Source: Gari tellinella (taxonomy: Eukaryota; Mollusca; Bivalvia; Cardiida; Psammobiidae). Taken from it: a DNA stretch of 64,000 nt. The DNA is taken from contig OV277861.1 in assembly GCA_922989275.2 (NCBI GenBank), forward strand, positions 53,731,623 to 53,795,622, given 5' to 3'. The notes under the pieces are model-generated. The model did no database searches. It was not told the DNA's origin and saw only the letters and a program-made list of their open reading frames with translations. The position numbers and the translations under genes were made by a program. Of the stretch, positions 1 to 9,851 are shown in pieces (within the stretch, counting starts at the first letter, position 1; each line of letters begins with the position of its first letter).

Positions 1-573
1 AAACACAAGGAGGTATTCGGTATCATTAGAAATAACATGGATGTTTTAAAATCGGATGAGAAAATGAAAAGAATTTTGAATGAAACGAAAGTCGTAAAAT
101 GCAAACGACAACTACCTAATTTGAAACGTCTACTGATTAAATCCGAATTTAATGAAACTAAAACATCCCCGTCGGTCACCAAGTGCAACGAGCCCAGATG
201 TGGACTCTGTAAGCACTTAATAGAAGGGTCAAGCTTAACTCTCCAAAACAAAACATTTCATGTAAAAGAATCAATGAATTGCAGAGTTGAAAATGTATTA
301 TATGTTTTAACCTGCAACGGCTGCCACGAGTTTTATATAGGACAGACGGGTGACAAACTAAGAAATAGACGGACAGTTCACGACCAACAAATCAGAGACC
401 CATCAACAAGACAACTGCCCGTTTCTGAACATTTAGACAATTGTTGTTTAACTATTCCAAAATATTCTATTTTTCCTTTTTACAAATTTCATAACAGCGA
501 TGTTTCAGCTAGATTAATAAAAGAAAAATATTTCGTAAAAATTTTCAATCCAAAATTAAACAAAACCTTATGA
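1..573 (+). CDS. Penelope-like retroelement, C-terminal GIY-YIG endonuclease (partial)
   Basis: The reading frame is open from the left edge to the stop at 571-573; the first Met at 37 is internal, so the N-terminal part (reverse transcriptase) lies outside the window. Visible features are a basic linker with PNLKRLLIKSEF, a Cys pair in CNEPRCGLCKH, then the GIY-YIG core: LYVLTCNGCHEFYIGQTGD followed by LRNRRTVHDQQIR, and a late His-Cys pair (SEHLDNCC). This order (Cys motif, diverged GIY-YIG, R and H catalytic-type residues) is the known C-terminus of Penelope-like elements, where the domain nicks target DNA for insertion. The end of the frame looks intact. The hammerhead ribozyme just downstream supports the assignment. 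Confidence 0.85.
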   Translation, partial: KHKEVFGIIRNNMDVLKSDEKMKRILNETKVVKCKRQLPNLKRLLIKSEFNETKTSPSVTKCNEPRCGLCKHLIEGSSLTLQNKTFHVKESMNCRVENVLYVLTCNGCHEFYIGQTGDKLRNRRTVHDQQIRDPSTRQLPVSEHLDNCCLTIPKYSIFPFYKFHNSDVSARLIKEKYFVKIFNPKLNKTL

Positions 574-809
574 AGTCATGACGACATGAGTTAAACCAAT
601 TCGTAAAAAACTACATTCTTAAATTAAACAAAGCCTCATGACGTCATGACGACGTGACGTCATAGACAGTATGTTAACGTCATCACGTTGTTACCATGAT
701 CATATTGTATGTATTCCCCTGATGAGTATTAAACGAAACGCGTTGGGAAATAAAAGTTTAAAAAATCCAGTGAATGTCTTCAACTTTTTATATATATATA
801 TATATATAT
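574..809 (+). mobile_element. Penelope-like element 3' region with TA tract
   Basis: This is non-coding 3' sequence after the endonuclease. It contains a short imperfect direct repeat: a stretch around 554-590 (ATTAAACAAAACCTTATGA) recurs around 618-655, about 64 bases later, in a part rich in TGACGTCA-type words. It includes the hammerhead ribozyme at 714-749 and ends in a (TA)n run at about 790-809, into which the next element is inserted. Confidence 0.6.
714..749 (+). ncRNA. Hammerhead ribozyme (Penelope-type, minimal stem III)
   Basis: All core blocks are present in order. Stem I 5' strand TTCCC is at 714-718 and CTGATGA at 719-725. A short weak stem II (GT...AC) spans 726-734, then GAAA at 735-738. 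A minimal stem III follows (A-C, loop GC, G-T, 738-743). The putative cleavage triplet is GTT, ending at 744. Stem I 3' strand GGGAA is at 745-749, complementary to 714-718. Hammerheads with a 1-2 bp stem III are known from the pseudo-LTRs of Penelope-like elements and fit the adjacent GIY-YIG ORF. Stem II is weak and GTT is less common than GTC, so activity is uncertain. Confidence 0.7.
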
Positions 810-1827
810 GGGCCGTGTCGTGACAAAACCTGCCTTAATGACATAGCGTCATAACGTCGGAAAACCCCAATAAAGTTTGACGTCATAATTTTCAGTAAAA
901 GTGCCGCGCAATTTCACCTTGACATTCAATAGATCGGACTTTCTTAGTTCAATACCACCATAAATACCTGGATAAATGGACAACGATTTAGAGGTGAGTT
1001 TACATCTACATTTTATTCTTCTTATTATAATTATTCTATGCACAGGTCCCTAGATCTAGAATTCCAAGCGTAGAGCTGTTTAAGGAAAAGGTGAAACGTA
1101 AACAAACATGATCTCTCCCCTCCCACAACAGGGTCAGCTATCGTTAGCTGTATGCTTTCACTTTCCTTTCTCAAACATTTACACTCATGTATATATGCAG
1201 ACAAAAATGCATTTTTTTTTAAATCGACATTAATTCTACATTTCACTCTATATTTTAATCCGGAGTGGAATCCGAACTTTGAATACTGGTGTCTGGAGGC
1301 TTTGTGAATCTATTTTTAGATCGCCAAGCACACTTTAATTATGAAACGTTTAAGCTTGTTTGACGTTTTTTTCTTGTAGATTTTATGTAAATGGTCGTGA
1401 ATTAATTAGATCTAGATGTGTTAATTTAACTAACAATAAACAATTGATAGAATGGTATATTATTGGCACTGCATTAGTTTTTGTTTTCACTCACGAAATT
1501 ATTCAAGTAACCAATTCAAAGTCCAGAAAATTACAACGTCCCCTAAGTGCAGTGGATATGTACCTCGCTTTCCAAGCCGGAGTATCGGAGTTCAATTCTT
1601 GCTAAAGGCGATGATATTTTTTCTCTACTTTTTGCTGTTATTGTTATTTCATCAACGTAATAACTCGTTTTAGATCAGGTACACAGCTTTCATGTTATAT
1701 AATAATACCTACAATGTCAATTACTTCCATTTCGGACGAAAAATTACCACTGTCATTGAAAATGAAAACATGGCATCATTATCTGAATAGATCTCTTAGA
1801 TCTATGAATTTTTGGATTGTTTATCTT

Positions 1828-3324
1828 ATGGGGCCTTCAAATACACGGAGTTTCTACGATTTCCTTACAGATGGCACACATTCGTAAAAGTATACAGTTC
1901 CTTACGATTGATTCCACTTTTAAGAGTGAATTAAGATTTCTTACGAGTTGTTACGGGCTATTTACGGTCTGTTACGAGTTGTTACGTGCTATTTACGGTT
2001 TCTTACTAGTTATTACGATATATTTACGGCAAAACTCACCCGCGTTATTTAGCAGTCGCACCTGTTTGTAACTACCTGAACGTCTTTCAAATAAAGGTCA
2101 CTCGATACCAGTTTTATTGTATTTACCCCTTCACTGCCTCAACCCGAGTACAATGATTACTTGCAAAGGGTTTGGATTCTGATCAGGCGTCGCGTAACGC
2201 GGCATCTGGTCAGGATCCAAACTGATTGACACTAAATTTTATACTCCTTAAATCAAAATACCTTACATTAAACGCAAACGAAAATTGTTCAAAGCTCATT
2301 ACGTGATGACAGTGAATGGGCTTAATCGTAAAACGAACGTAATATCACTGCCTGCAACAATTGACGTGTGCTACTGTTATTATATAAGATTTTTCTAAAA
2401 TTTCTCAAACTATTAGATAAGAGTCTCAATCAAGTAAGTCCTGACGATAGGTAGCGTCACGCGCAGTCTAATCTGGATGTTAACTGTTTGCAACTGTTAG
2501 GGTTACGTGATGTTACGAATGAGTTACGAGAAGTTGCGGATTGTTACGGATTATTTACGAGTTGTTTACGGAAAAGTCCATCCGTGGTCTATCGTAGTCT
2601 ATCGTAGAAAAGTTTTTGACATGTCAAAAAAATTGATTTTCGTCTTACGGAGGCTTACGGATGTCGTCGAGTTTTGCGTATGGTAACGGCTTGTTTACGG
2701 ACATCTGCGATGTATTTACGGATGTTAACGATTTATTTCCGGACGTTTGCGATTGACTACGGTTTGGAGATAAGAAACATGCGTGTATGTGAAGGCACCT
2801 TCATGAGTTGTAACGATTTACCTATTAAGAGAACTGACGCGTTTGACCATTTTAGGACCAAAAGGTATTCAATTTCTAATGTGTCATCATTCGACAACTG
2901 GCATGAGGTGAGAGAACATCGACATTACTGAAAAAAAAAATTCACAGAGATTTTTGTGGTCTTTTTGACAAGAGTATGCCTTTTTTACGGAAAATCTCAA
3001 CGATAATACCACGGATGACTACGAACACGTTACGCGGGGTTTACGGATCATTGCGGGATGTTTACGGAGGACAACGTGTTGTTACAACCGGTTTGCGATA
3101 CTCAACGGATCGTTTTTATGAGTGATTTACGGAAGAATAACTCCGTAGACAATCGTAAGAAAAAATTCGACATAACAAATCGGGCATCTTCTTCCACGAA
3201 TCCTTACGGATACTTGTGAGTTATTTACGGACACTAATGGATCATTTGCGGATGCTTACGATTGACTACGAGTTTGCAATCCGTAAGGAATCGTTAGAAA
3301 AATCCGTGTATGTGAAGACTCCAT
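1828..3324. repeat. Fold-back element with quasi-periodic TTACG motifs, copy 1
   Basis: The outer ends are inverted: ATGGGGCCTTCAAATACACGG at the left and the complement of ATGGAGTCTTCACATACACGG at the right. The interior is a long non-coding run in which TTACG, TTACGG and TTACGAG recur every 10-15 bases. A well-conserved internal block (about 2778-2931, from GTGAAGGCACCTTCATGA to GACAACTGGCATGA) is shared with the second copy at 49191-50243. The family G MITE at 2122-2325 is nested here. No protein is supported. Confidence 0.6.
2122..2325. mobile_element. MITE family G copy, nested in the TTACG element
   Basis: It runs from TTTACCCCTTCACTGCC to CAGTGAATGGGCTTA, an imperfect inverted pair. 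The centre is the core 1 hairpin (about 2161-2229): GGTTTGGATTCTGATCAGGC, apex GCGTAACGC, then the complementary arm CAGGATCCAAACTG. Confidence 0.6.
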
Positions 3325-4906
3325 AAACTTCTCTTATAATTATATATTTGAGTTTTCTTACAAAATTGTGCTTATAAAGTTTCTTTTTGAGGTCACCAAA
3401 ACCAAATTTGCTAGACGTTGATTTAGGTATTAATATTCTATGTAGATTTACTCGTTGATTGAAGATTGAGTACCACATGCAGGTTCCAGGCCACGCCAGA
3501 TATTTAGTAGACAGCGGCCTCGCCAACATTAAAAAGCTATATACATGTAGGTATAATAAATTGAAAACTACTTGATAATAAGGCAAGTTCTTTCAAAGAT
3601 CATTTTGATGGCCTATGTATATTTAACAGTTATACAGTCATATCTGCGGTCGCAATTTACGCCGTGCTAAAGTGTCTTAACCTAAATAGGTTGGGTAACT
3701 CGGCGTCTCGAACGCACAAAAGCTTTTAGTCAATTTGAACCATTTACAAATTAAACGATTTATTGCTGCCTAAATGTGCTACATATTTTATTAGGTATAA
3801 ATCTGTTTTTATACACTTTTTTTATTTAGACTCTCCGACTGCGACACGCTTGCCCAGCTTTCAGAGAGACTTGTGGACATGTCGGCTTTCAGTAACCAAG
3901 GCGAATTTGTACACATGAATGTTTTTTTTTCTCTCACAGGAAGTACCAGTACTTTAGGTTTGTATCCACCGAACCTGGCGTAGTTTCTGTACGGACGGGG
4001 CAGACGAAGATGAAGCCTACTTCAATATCTTAAGGGATCCAGCCTACTGCTTCCCTGCCATGTAGTGCGACCAGCTGTACATAATGGATCCGCCGGCACT
4101 GAGCCAGGCGCGACAGGCGTACTTGCACAGGATGTCAGACCAGTCTTTCCAGACTTATAAAAACAATTTTTTTGTTGAATGATGTTACTGTATGATGTTA
4201 TAATCAATGTCTCATGTCCGTTGTACATTATCGTTTCTAATTAATACATACCGATCGCGTACCGAGTCCGGGAAGTGCGAGTAGATCTGGAAGCGTTATG
4301 TAGATCCCGTTTTATATGATTTTGCACTATCGTAAAAATCACATGGGTCTACACGGCATTCCCAGGACTTCACGTACTTTTCTGGACTCAGCTTGTGATC
4401 GGTATAGACAAATAAATCAATAGTCGTTTACTATTTAGTTATTATTTTTCGTAAAATTAGTTATGCTATATGATGGCTATAGACTAATTAATGTTGAGAT
4501 CTTTAGAACAGACTGATATTGATCGAGGATGAATAGGCCTTCTCGAACTTAGCCCTCGACCAATTTGACATTTCACAGGTCATCAAAACTATATACCGAC
4601 CTCAACATTAGTCTATAAGACAAAGTGAAAAGTATATCAAATACACAGGTCCAAGTCGTCCCCATGAAGTTTAAATCGATGTCCCGGAGCGAAAATTTTG
4701 TAAACGTTAATTCACTATGACGTCTATGAGTGCGTGACAAAGTTGACGTTGAATTGACGTCATGTTATCAGAATGTTACCTCATACCGCATTTTTAAAAA
4801 CTTCATATCATAAGAAGTACATAGCGCATCATGATAAAAATAACATGGTTGGAAAGAGAATTAAATGATGTAAAAGAAAATGCAAAAAAGCCAAAATCGA
4901 TTTTTT
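3325..4906. other. Rest of the 4.1-kb element, no gene seen
   Basis: No coding region is recognised. Two degenerate inverted-repeat relics are visible. At about 4472-4620, GACTAATTAATGTTGAG is complementary to CTCAACATTAGTC. At about 4250-4403, CCGAGTCCGGGAAGTGCGAG pairs imperfectly with the sequence ending CTGGACTCAGC. Confidence 0.4.
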
Positions 4907-5063
4907 TGTCATTAAGGCAGGTTTTGTCGTGACACGGCCCATATATATAATAAATAATGTCGGCGTGATGCCGGAAACTACCGGGAAAAGCTGTATATAT
5001 TAATTAAAAAAATAGATGATGTATTATAGGCTTTAAAAACACAATTTTATTTCTTCAAACAAT

Positions 5064-5096
5064 GCGCGACGCGTTTCACTATAATTCATCAGGCGC
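5064..5096 (-). ncRNA. Hammerhead ribozyme, minus strand
   Basis: Read on the minus strand: stem I strand GCGC (5096-5093), CTGATGA (5092-5086), a short stem II, GAAA (5077-5074), ACGCGT minimal stem III, cleavage triplet GTC ending at 5068, and stem I strand GCGC (5067-5064). All invariant core positions match the type I hammerhead consensus. Confidence 0.8.
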
Positions 5097-5115
5097 TAGT
5101 ATATAGTATAGTATA

Positions 5116-5148
5116 GCGCCTGATGAATTATAGTGAAACGCGTCGCGC
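5116..5148 (+). ncRNA. Hammerhead ribozyme, plus strand
   Basis: Stem I strand GCGC is at 5116-5119 and CTGATGA at 5120-5126. A short stem II spans 5127-5134 and GAAA lies at 5135-5138. The minimal stem III and GTC triplet end at 5144. Stem I closes with GCGC at 5145-5148. The core is consensus. It mirrors the ribozyme at 5064-5096. The GTC site and four G-C pairs make it a better candidate for activity than the one at 714-749. Confidence 0.8.
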
Positions 5149-5212
5149 ATTGTTTGAAGAAATAAAATTGTGTTTTTAAAGCCTATAATACATCATCTAT
5201 TTTTTTAATTAA

Positions 5213-5367
5213 TATATATATATATATATATATACAGAGAATAGAGAGAGAGAGAGAGAGAGAAAGGGGAGAGAGACAGACAGAGAGAGAGAGAGAGAGA
5301 CAGAGAGAGACAGAGAGAGACAGAGAGACAGACAGAGAGACAGACAGAGAGAGAGACAGAGACATAC

Positions 5368-5402
<35 letters not shown>

Positions 5403-5465
5403 CATAAAGCGATATTGACAGAGAGATCGAGAGGGGATATGATGAGAGACAGCGACAGAGAGAGA
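5213..5465. repeat. (TA)n and (GA)n/(CAGA)n microsatellite
   Basis: A (TA) run at about 5213-5234 is followed by some 220 bases of GA with interspersed CAGA and CATA units. Long Ser-Leu reading frames on the minus strand here are artefacts of the repeat. Confidence 0.95.
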
Positions 5466-5841
5466 CTTACCCACAAACATGCTGTTCAGGCAATGTAATG
5501 TTGCCACGTGTGACAAGCGCTTGATAAAACTGCGTGTCACACGCGATAGACGCTTTCTCGTATGAACATGCTTGCATCTCTGGTTTGATATCTATATGAA
5601 TAAGAATGTTGTTAAATATTGGTACATGTTATTGGTTCAGTATATATGTGGTCAAACTTGTGTAAAGCGGTTATTGTTTAAATTATCATAAAGCTCCTAA
5701 GGGAGATTTTCCCCTTAGTTTTCTATATTTTCCCTAAGGTTTCCCCTTAGTGGTATTGCCATTAAAGGCCTTAACCTAAGGATTCCCCTAAGTATACAGT
5801 TTTGTCCCTTAGAAGTTAAGGAAAATCTAACCCTCCCTTAA
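5466..5841. repeat. CCTTAG-rich stretch, no gene
   Basis: Between about 5694 and 5835 the words CCCTTAG, CCTAAGG and CTTAACC recur in both orientations (for example TTTCCCCTTAG and CCCTAAGG), so the strand can fold on itself. Nothing else is recognised. Confidence 0.4.
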
Positions 5842-6368
5842 AGGGACTCGCAACCGGATGGTGTACTTGTCAAAATAAAATAAAATACTCAAATAAAAGC
5901 AAATTTGTGGCATTATTTGGCTTCTGACATTAAAAAAATATGATCAGTCCAAAAAAAGTCTCAAGAATCGCCACCGAATCTTAATTTTTTTGATAGATAT
6001 TTTCCATCGTTTATCTATAGCGACTAGTAGACGGTATAGTTGTTGTTATTGCTTCTCTACACGGGCTCAGACATAAACCCGAGCCGAATAATTTACTATC
6101 AATCGCTACCAGTGAAGTACGTTAATTCGCTACCATATATAGAGAGAGCGCTCGTAGTCGAGTGGGTAAAGGCGTGTACTTATTTTTCATGTTTGTCTCC
6201 GCATGGAGGGTAACGGGTTCGAATCCCACCAGAGCTTCTTCTTTTTTTTTTAAATGCATTTTTTAACAGAATGTTTTATCCTAAACTAAATCTTACCCCA
6301 TTTATATAAGCATTTGACATACATTTACAAATTACTATTTTTAATGCTTAATCTGGTTGCGAGCCTCT
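5842..6368. mobile_element. TTAA-flanked inverted-repeat element carrying a tRNA-like sequence
   Basis: TTAA occurs directly outside both ends (5838-5841 and 6369-6372). The ends are inverted repeats: AGGGACTCGCAACCGGAT at the left, and at the right the complement of AGAGGCTCGCAACCAGAT (15 of 18 match). TTAA target duplication is typical of piggyBac and Kolobok-type transposons. There is no transposase ORF in the 527 bp. A tRNA-like sequence with a T-run lies inside. Confidence 0.6.
6149..6236 (+). tRNA. tRNA-like sequence, class II (Leu/Ser-like), probably degenerate
   Basis: The A box-like TAGTCGAGTGGG and a perfect B box GGTTCGAATCC are correctly spaced. A D stem (GTC/GGC) and a long variable-arm hairpin (CTCC GCAT GGAG) indicate a class II type. 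A T-run follows (CTTCTTCTTTTT), as for RNA polymerase III termination. The acceptor and anticodon stems pair poorly, so this is more likely a tRNA pseudogene or tRNA-derived head than a working tRNA. Confidence 0.4.
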
Positions 6369-6372
6369 TTAA

Positions 6373-7104
6373 CCTGTTAAGGAAAAATTGCAAATAGCCG
6401 CCGGATTTTAAGCTCTCGATTCAAATTTTGATTTTATTATGACACCATAACGAAGCAACAACTTAATGAAAAAAGACGTTATTTAGGTGGAAGTTTATTT
6501 TATTTTAACCGGAATCTGCACATATTTCCAGCTATACGCTAACAGGTAAGTTGATTTTAATGGTTTTATTCCCGACCACTTTGTGTGAAGTTTCGAAAAT
6601 TCGACGAAAGTGGTGTCAGATATTGAAAGAAATATTTGTGCTGCAATGATTGTACATTTAGAGCTATCAAGTTTAAAAAACATTTAATTCACGTTACCTT
6701 GGAACCGAATACACCCCCGATTAAATACGTTGCGGGAGGTCGATTTTATACTGCACCCAAAGATGGTTGACAACAAGAGACGCTGAACAAACGCCAATGT
6801 TTTGATATGCAAACTCGAAAGAAATAACTAATGTCTAAAATAATGAAGAGCTAGATACCACCAGTCGTTAAGAGCTCTAGTATTAACAGCGAGTCAGACT
6901 GTTTTTCAAATGTAGACGTTATAATAATGATGACGTCATGTTCCAATAACGACGTAATTTTGAAAACGAAACTAGATTCTAAATGTCAAATGATCATTTT
7001 TGTCAATTAGAACAATTTTAGATTAGATATGAATTTCAAATTTGAATATGGCACCAGAGAAGTCTTTTTACAACACAGTGATGTTGTTTTTCTTTATTTT
7101 AGTT
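6373..7104. other. No feature recognised
   Basis: AT-rich sequence with no supported gene or clear repeat boundary. Confidence 0.5.
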
Positions 7105-7395
7105 TGATAGGTGTTTTTATCTACGGATGAATAAAACCGAATAACACCTATGCCGAATCGTTTACATAAAAGCCGAGGGCAAAAACGAAAGTAAGACCGT
7201 CCGGATTTTCGTGTCATTTGGTGTTTTTGTGATAAATAGGATATTAAATTCGTGTATTTTCAGTTGTGAATTTATTGAACTCGTTGGATAAAATGATGTA
7301 TTGCTCGCCAAGGCTCGCAACATATAAGTTTATCCAACTCGTTCAATAAATTCGCTACTGAAAACACACTCATTCAATAACCTCTATATAACCCG
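7105..7395. repeat. Inverted-repeat relics
   Basis: Two hairpins are visible. ATAGGTGTTTTTATC (7110-7124) pairs with GAATAACACCTAT (about 7139-7151). A longer one at about 7249-7370 has arms AATTTATTGAACTCGTTGGA and TCCAACTCGTTCAATAAATT. Confidence 0.55.
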
Positions 7396-7825
7396 TTTAA
7401 CGGTCACTTTGAACAATATAATATCGTCTGCTTTAGTTAGTCGTCTCCTTAAATTATCTATAACATTTGGAATTTTAGGGGTTTTAACTTCAGAAACATT
7501 GTTATGAGTGTGAAACAGTTTGGATCCTGATTAGACGCCGCGTAACACGGGGCTTGATCAGGTTCAACCTGTTTGCAATTAGTAAACATAAAGATAAAAA
7601 TAAAACAAATAGTTCCTACGGTAGTGCATTAATTGGCATATGTATGCAGATATGGTACAATGAAGAAAACGCTATTCCGTATTTAATTCATTCCTCCACT
7701 GAAGAAAATGGTTCCATTTTACACAGTCATAAATATGCAACACAATAAATATTTCCTTTATCTAAGTGGATGGTAGCTGAGGCAGGTAAAATGTAAAGCA
7801 GAATGCGTCTTACTTTTTACCTGTT
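7396..7825. repeat. Core 1 hairpin relic (7500-7580) and core 2-like relic (7770-7830)
   Basis: At about 7512-7577 AAACAGTTTGGATCCTGATT leads to a GCCGCGTAACACGG apex and a complementary arm ending CCTGTTTGC; no family ends are seen. At 7770-7830 GAGGCAGGTAAAATGTAAAG pairs with CTTTTTACCTG around GCAGAATGCG. Confidence 0.5.
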
Positions 7826-7829
7826 TTAA

Positions 7830-8874
7830 GGTGGTTCGACAGCGGGCGGCCCGCATCTCGAGTTCCGGAAATGCTGATGACTTTCACCTGATCTTTGCGG
7901 CACGTGCTTATAGTAGAAAATTAAGATAAAGAAAAGTTCGATCTACTTCAGTGTCTTCTCTGTTAGCGCAGTGTCTAAGGTGATTGACTTGCAATCCAAA
8001 GGTTCTAGGTTCGATTCCCACTCGCTTCCAACCTTTTTTTTTAATAAATTGTCGGATTTTAGTGACTAGTCAATTCATAACGCGGTGATCAAAGGACAGG
8101 CTATGTTTAGTCACGTAATACTGAATAATATCAGATGCAAGTATAGTCAAGTGACAGCTAAATTTGTGAGGATTTATAGCCTATATGACAGATGGCAGCT
8201 TAACACAGGACAAAAGTAATGCTAAAGATAGATCCTAAAGGAGCTTTTATGCATTACTTTTGTTATGCATTAAGCAGTCACCTGCCTTTAAATATCTACA
8301 GGCTACCGTATTCAATGGTTCCTTATTACAGGTTTGACTTATGGTATTATTTAGAGCTGACGGCATTTTAAAGTTGAACTCAAGGCAGGTTACTTATTTT
8401 GTGTAAACATTTTGTCAGAATTTCAGGAGATCATGTATAAAATGTAAATTCTACTGTAGATTTTCATTAAATTTTTGTGAATAGTAGAATTAAGTTATAT
8501 CTATCTAATAAGAGTAAAATTAGTGTATGTTAAACAGCTAGATTTTTTGTAATTTGACTTTTTCAGAATTTTTCGTTTTTAAAATATTGATATTTCCAGA
8601 AAATATGTCATGAAATACTTTTGTTTGCCCAATATCTTATAGTCTATGTACTGTTTACTTGAGTGTACAGAAATTATTGAGTTATATCATTTTATAAAGA
8701 AAAAATTCCTGTTTATTAAAAAAGGAGCTTTTCTCGACAAAAGGTCATGTCAGAAAAAAACGGCACTGTAATTTTTTTTTATTTTTACGATTTTTCACTC
8801 TCCATATGGTATATTTCAATTTAATCAAGGTTTCAAAGAATTCTGACACAGAATAAGCTGACCCGCGAACCACA
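7830..8874. mobile_element. Candidate TTAA-flanked element carrying a second tRNA-like sequence
   Basis: TTAA lies at both outer edges (7826-7829, 8875-8878). The left end GGTGGTTCGACAGCGGG and the complement of the right end (TGTGGTTCGCGGG) match after a 4-base gap. The inverted repeat is short, so this is weaker than the element at 5842. It contains the tRNA-like sequence at 7958-8032 and a core 2-like hairpin at about 8205-8290 (ACAAAAGTAATGC/GCATTACTTTTGT). Confidence 0.4.
7958..8032 (+). tRNA. tRNA-like sequence, degenerate
   Basis: An A box-like TTAGCGCAGTGTC and a good B box GGTTCGATTCC are followed by CTTCCAACC and a T9 run. A GATTG...CAATC stem stands where the anticodon arm should be, but its loop is only 5 bases and the acceptor stem does not pair. 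This is best read as a tRNA-derived relic or SINE head. Confidence 0.35.
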
Positions 8875-9020
8875 TTAAGTTGTCAACCACCTATATTCAA
8901 TACTAGAATTAAACTTTTGGGTAACGGGTTAATAAATTATTGGGCTTGACTTAATTGGAAATTTAAATTTGTGCATAACAAGTGTCAGGGGTAAATTGTC
9001 GATGAGTTAAGGACTGACAA

Positions 9021-9244
9021 TTAACCCATTTGTGCCCACGATCCCATTTATGGGACATAGGCAAACAGTGTAGACTCTCATCAGACGCCGCATAATGCGG
9101 CGTCTGATCAGAGTCTAGACTGTTTGCTGATAGGAATTTCAATATAAAACAAAATGAAAATATTTGACCAGGCATCACGTTGATTAAAAATGGACTAATC
9201 CAATTTCTAAGCATGGAAGAATCCACTGGGCACAAATGGGTTAA
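9021..9244 (+). mobile_element. MITE family A, full copy
   Basis: Ends TTAACCCATTTGTGCCCAC and GGGCACAAATGGGTTAA are inverted. The central core 1 hairpin at 9061-9127 has arms GCAAACAGTGTAGACTC and its complement, and apex GCCGCATAATGCGGC. The right half contains the family's conserved TTGACCAGGCATC and GGAAGAATCCACTGGG. Confidence 0.9.
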
Positions 9245-9570
9245 GTTTATTTTGAGTGTTGTCAGAGAGAAGGACTGATTACAGTAAACTAATATAGATC
9301 TATACCGCTATATAGATTGCACAAGTATTCCATCTTCGCCAAGACGTGTGTCCTGTTAAAAATTTTACCCATCAAAGAGTTGGGGTCTGAATCAAGCTCA
9401 ATGTCAAGGCACTCTGTCATCTCTGTATATGAGCTGAAAAAGGTAAACAGTAATAAAGCGTTGAGTTTAGTCTGAGATCATTTTCAAGAATTTGATTGGT
9501 CATAGTTAATTTCAAAACGAACAAATCAAATGATTGGAAACAATCTCGACTCAAGCGCTTAGACTCAGTA

Positions 9571-9820
9571 TACAGTGGAGAAAACGTAATTCTTTCCAAA
9601 TAAACGCGTTAACGCTAAAACTGTTATTTCCAATGCAAACAGTTTGGAGCCAGATCAGACGCCGGGTAACCCGGCGTCTGATCAGGCTCCAAACTGTTTG
9701 CCACCTAGATAACATGAATAATCAGAATTGTTCAAAAGTTGAACTTTTCTGCCTTTTAGTGCTTTTGTGTTTGCGTTGTGTTTGCGTTTAAACGGGAAAG
9801 AATAACGTTTCTCTGCTGTA
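9571..9820 (+). mobile_element. MITE family B, full copy
   Basis: It starts TACAGTGGAGAAAACGTAA and ends GTTTCTCTGCTGTA. A GCGTTTAAACGGGAAAG block lies inside the right end. The core 1 hairpin has arms TTTGGAGCC/GGCTCCAAA and apex GCCGGGTAACCCGGC. TA at both ends suggests a Tc1/mariner-type target. Confidence 0.85.
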
Positions 9821-9851
9821 CGTACTACATGTACCAACTACACAGCAGTCA

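Larger units (their letters stand above)
810..4940. mobile_element. 4.1-kb non-autonomous element with 34-bp terminal inverted repeats
   Basis: The left end at 810-843 starts GGGCCGTGTCGTGACAAAAC. The right end at 4907-4940 is its reverse complement with only two mismatches in 34 positions. Both outer flanks are ATATAT, which fits insertion into the TA tract of the Penelope-like 3' end. TGACGTCA-type words lie just inside both ends (about 843-890 and 4705-4770). No transposase-like ORF is seen inside, so it is non-autonomous or a composite. The superfamily is not recognised. It carries the fold-back element at 1828-3324 and a family G MITE. Confidence 0.65.
4994..5219. repeat. Palindrome with 106-bp arms containing two opposed hammerhead ribozymes
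   Basis: The left arm (about 4994-5098) and right arm (5114-5219) are essentially perfect reverse complements around a 15-base spacer made of TATAGTA. Each arm contains a complete hammerhead ribozyme. Hammerhead-bearing terminal repeats are known from Penelope-like elements, so this is probably a pair of Penelope-like terminal repeats joined head to head. A (TA)n tract follows the right arm. Confidence 0.8.

Noticed and set aside
5183..5540. Ser-Leu-rich reading frames
   Set aside because: Translation of the GA microsatellite.
8963..9235. Repeated peptide beginning MCPVDSSML, also at 9962, 15939 and 18137
   Set aside because: Translation of family A MITEs on the minus strand; it recurs only because the repeat does.
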